The notes beneath the pieces were generated by a model. That model ran no database searches. It saw only the letters and a list, made by a program, of their open reading frames with translations, and had not been told where the DNA came from. The translations under genes and the position numbers were made by a program. 64,000 nt of DNA from Rhodoblastus sp. 17X3 (GTDB taxonomy: Bacteria; Pseudomonadota; Alphaproteobacteria; Rhizobiales; Beijerinckiaceae), in assembly GCF_030056575.1 (NCBI RefSeq), contig NZ_JASHHX010000001.1, positions 310,001 through 374,000 on the forward strand, in the 5' to 3' direction. Shown piece by piece: positions 62,685 through 64,000 of this stretch. Each line of letters opens with the position of its first letter. Position 1 is the stretch's first letter.

Positions 62685-64000
62685 ATGTCGCCAGACGCTG
62701 TCCCTACGCCTGCCGCCGTCACGCCCGCCCCCGAAGTCGTTCAGCAGCCGGCGGAAGCCCCCGAGCATCCGGAGGGCTTCTGGACCATGCTGCTTGGCTC
62801 GATGGGCGTGGTCTATGGCGATATCGGCACGAGCCCGCTCTATGCGTTGAAAGCCGCGCTCGATCACATGAAGGCCGACGGCGTGGTCGAATCCGAGGTG
62901 ATCGGGATCGTCTCGCTGCTGATCTGGGCGCTGGTCTTCGTCGTCACGCTCAAATATGTCTTCTTCCTGATGCGGGCGGACAACAAGGGGGAAGGCGGCA
63001 CGCTGTCGCTGATGGCCCTGGCGCAGAATGCGCTCGGCCGGCGCTCCAAGCTGATCTTCCTGCTGGGCGTGGCCGGCGCGGCGCTGTTTTCCGGCGACGC
63101 CATCATCACCCCGGCGATTTCCGTGCTTTCGGCGGTCGAGGGCCTCAATACGGCTTCGACCGCGTTCCAGCCCTATGTGCTCCCGATCGCCGTGGTCATT
63201 CTGGTCACGCTCTTCGTTGTGCAGAGCGGCGGCACGGCCAAGGTCGCGACCTATTTCGGCCCGATCATGGTGGTCTTCTTCGGCCTGATCGGCGCGTTGG
63301 GGCTTTATCATATCGCCGACGCGCCGCGCATCCTGCACGCCTTCAATCCGATCAACGGCCTGTCCTTCCTGTTCGGCCATGGCTCGGCCGGCTTCGTCAC
63401 CCTGGGCCTCGTCTTCCTGGCGGTGACCGGCGCCGAAGCGCTCTATGCCGACATGGGCCATTTCGGCCGGAAGCCGATCCAGATCGCCTGGCTCTGCTTC
63501 GTTCTTCCGTCGCTGGTCTGCAATTATCTCGGCCAGGGCGCGCTGGTCCTGAAAACGCCCGAGGCGGTCAGGGACCCCTTCTATCTCATGACGCCGAGCT
63601 GGGCTCTGATCCCTTTCGTCATTCTCGCCACAGTGGCGACCGTCATCGCCAGCCAGGCGGTCATCACGGGCGCCTTCTCCCTGTCGCGTCAGGCGATCCA
63701 GCTCGGCCTGCTGCCGCGCCTCGAAATCCAGCATAAATCGGCGACGACCGAAGGCCAGATCTTCGTCCCGCGCGTCAACCGCACCTTGCTGATCGGCGTG
63801 TTGCTGCTGGTTTTCCTGTTTCGCACCTCGGACAATCTGGCCAATGCCTATGGCATCGCCGTCACCGGAACCATGGTCGTGACGACGAGCCTCGCCTTTT
63901 TCGTGGTCTGGAAGCTCTGGCGTTGGCCGCTGTACTTCGCCATTCCGTTCATTGGTTTCTTCCTCGCCATCGACGGCGCCTTCCTGGCCGCCAATCTGGT
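62685..64000 (+). CDS. kup: Kup potassium uptake protein, 3' partial
   Basis: 438 residues are visible before the window ends. ATG 62685 with GGAAG 9 nt before. The signature [20 protein letters not shown] is at about 43, and [20 protein letters not shown] and [20 protein letters not shown] follow. Kup proteins are K+/H+ symporters of the inner membrane. The short Pro- and Ala-rich N-terminus (about 30 residues) is a normal extension. Divergent from hrpB with 140 bp between. Confidence 0.93.
   Translation, partial: MSPDAVPTPAAVTPAPEVVQQPAEAPEHPEGFWTMLLGSMGVVYGDIGTSPLYALKAALDHMKADGVVESEVIGIVSLLIWALVFVVTLKYVFFLMRADNKGEGGTLSLMALAQNALGRRSKLIFLLGVAGAALFSGDAIITPAISVLSAVEGLNTASTAFQPYVLPIAVVILVTLFVVQSGGTAKVATYFGPIMVVFFGLIGALGLYHIADAPRILHAFNPINGLSFLFGHGSAGFVTLGLVFLAVTGAEALYADMGHFGRKPIQIAWLCFVLPSLVCNYLGQGALVLKTPEAVRDPFYLMTPSWALIPFVILATVATVIASQAVITGAFSLSRQAIQLGLLPRLEIQHKSATTEGQIFVPRVNRTLLIGVLLLVFLFRTSDNLANAYGIAVTGTMVVTTSLAFFVVWKLWRWPLYFAIPFIGFFLAIDGAFLAANL

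Noticed and set aside
62544-63734. Extension of the hrpB frame by about 400 codons upstream
   Set aside because: It is antisense to kup, has charge-rich shadow composition and no domain; HrpB begins at 62543 or 62561.

Overview
The window looks like the chromosome of a GC-rich alphaproteobacterium of the Hyphomicrobiales (Rhizobiales). The grounds are the codon and base composition, an Irr-type iron box, the block lgt / midA-like / pgeF, a COQ9/TetR-like regulator, UbiK and DUF1254 genes, and an intergenic repeat at about 52.03-52.13 kb of a kind I remember from rhizobia and relatives. A methylotroph or photosynthetic relative (Beijerinckiaceae/Methylocystaceae) is plausible, but the sequence does not prove it.

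Positions 1-14932 are the right-hand part of an integrated element. Its right end is the 3' half of a tRNA-Val(GAC) (14881-14932) next to a tyrosine integrase. From the integrase leftward, nearly all on the minus strand, come a 55-aa gene, an unknown 311-aa gene, an AlpA/excisionase-like HTH protein, a 1270-aa TOPRIM primase-helicase and a terminase small subunit with a zinc ribbon. An integrase, small HTH regulator, primase and TerS without capsid or tail genes (as far as the window shows) is the plan of phage satellites. Left of terS lies cargo: an N-terminal HsdR relic, then a two-gene overlapping operon of a DUF4145-SF1 helicase and a TPR/OB-fold protein, the best candidate here for an under-described conflict or defence system. 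The cargo is bracketed by two direct copies of the terS 3' end, the left one a truncated remnant. Further left are a DUF932 gene cut by an in-frame TAA and a partial gene running off the window.

From 15 kb the window is ordinary chromosome with some accessory patches. 15.1-18.7 kb: zinc-ribbon protein, Bfd-like ferredoxin and SRAP peptidase, an L,D-transpeptidase, two small acidic or unknown genes and a thioredoxin-like protein. 19.2-23.8 kb: two DUF1254-type secreted proteins divergent from a Crp/Fnr regulator with a perfect palindrome at its start, then an SH3-domain protein. 23.9-27.7 kb: a four-gene MarR-controlled efflux operon (marR, FUSC, DUF1656, HlyD) whose genes overlap by 4 bp. 27.8-30.9 kb: an ada pseudogene with two Trp-to-TGA codons, a PNPOx-like protein and a protein with five 38-residue tandem repeats.

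31-36.5 kb is an iron-uptake operon: small gene, TonB-dependent siderophore receptor, PiuC-type dioxygenase, ExbB, ExbD, TonB, with an Irr-like box upstream. 36.8-48.1 kb: K+ channel, GT-C membrane protein, DEAD helicase, apt, prs, a lipoprotein, uvrC, pgsA-moaD-moaE and a PadR regulator. 48.3-53.1 kb: ilvE divergent from a marR-response regulator-histidine kinase operon, then a SEC-C protein. 53.1-64 kb: TetR, proC, ybjN-like, ubiK, lgt-midA-pgeF, a periplasmic protein, hrpB, and kup running off the right edge.
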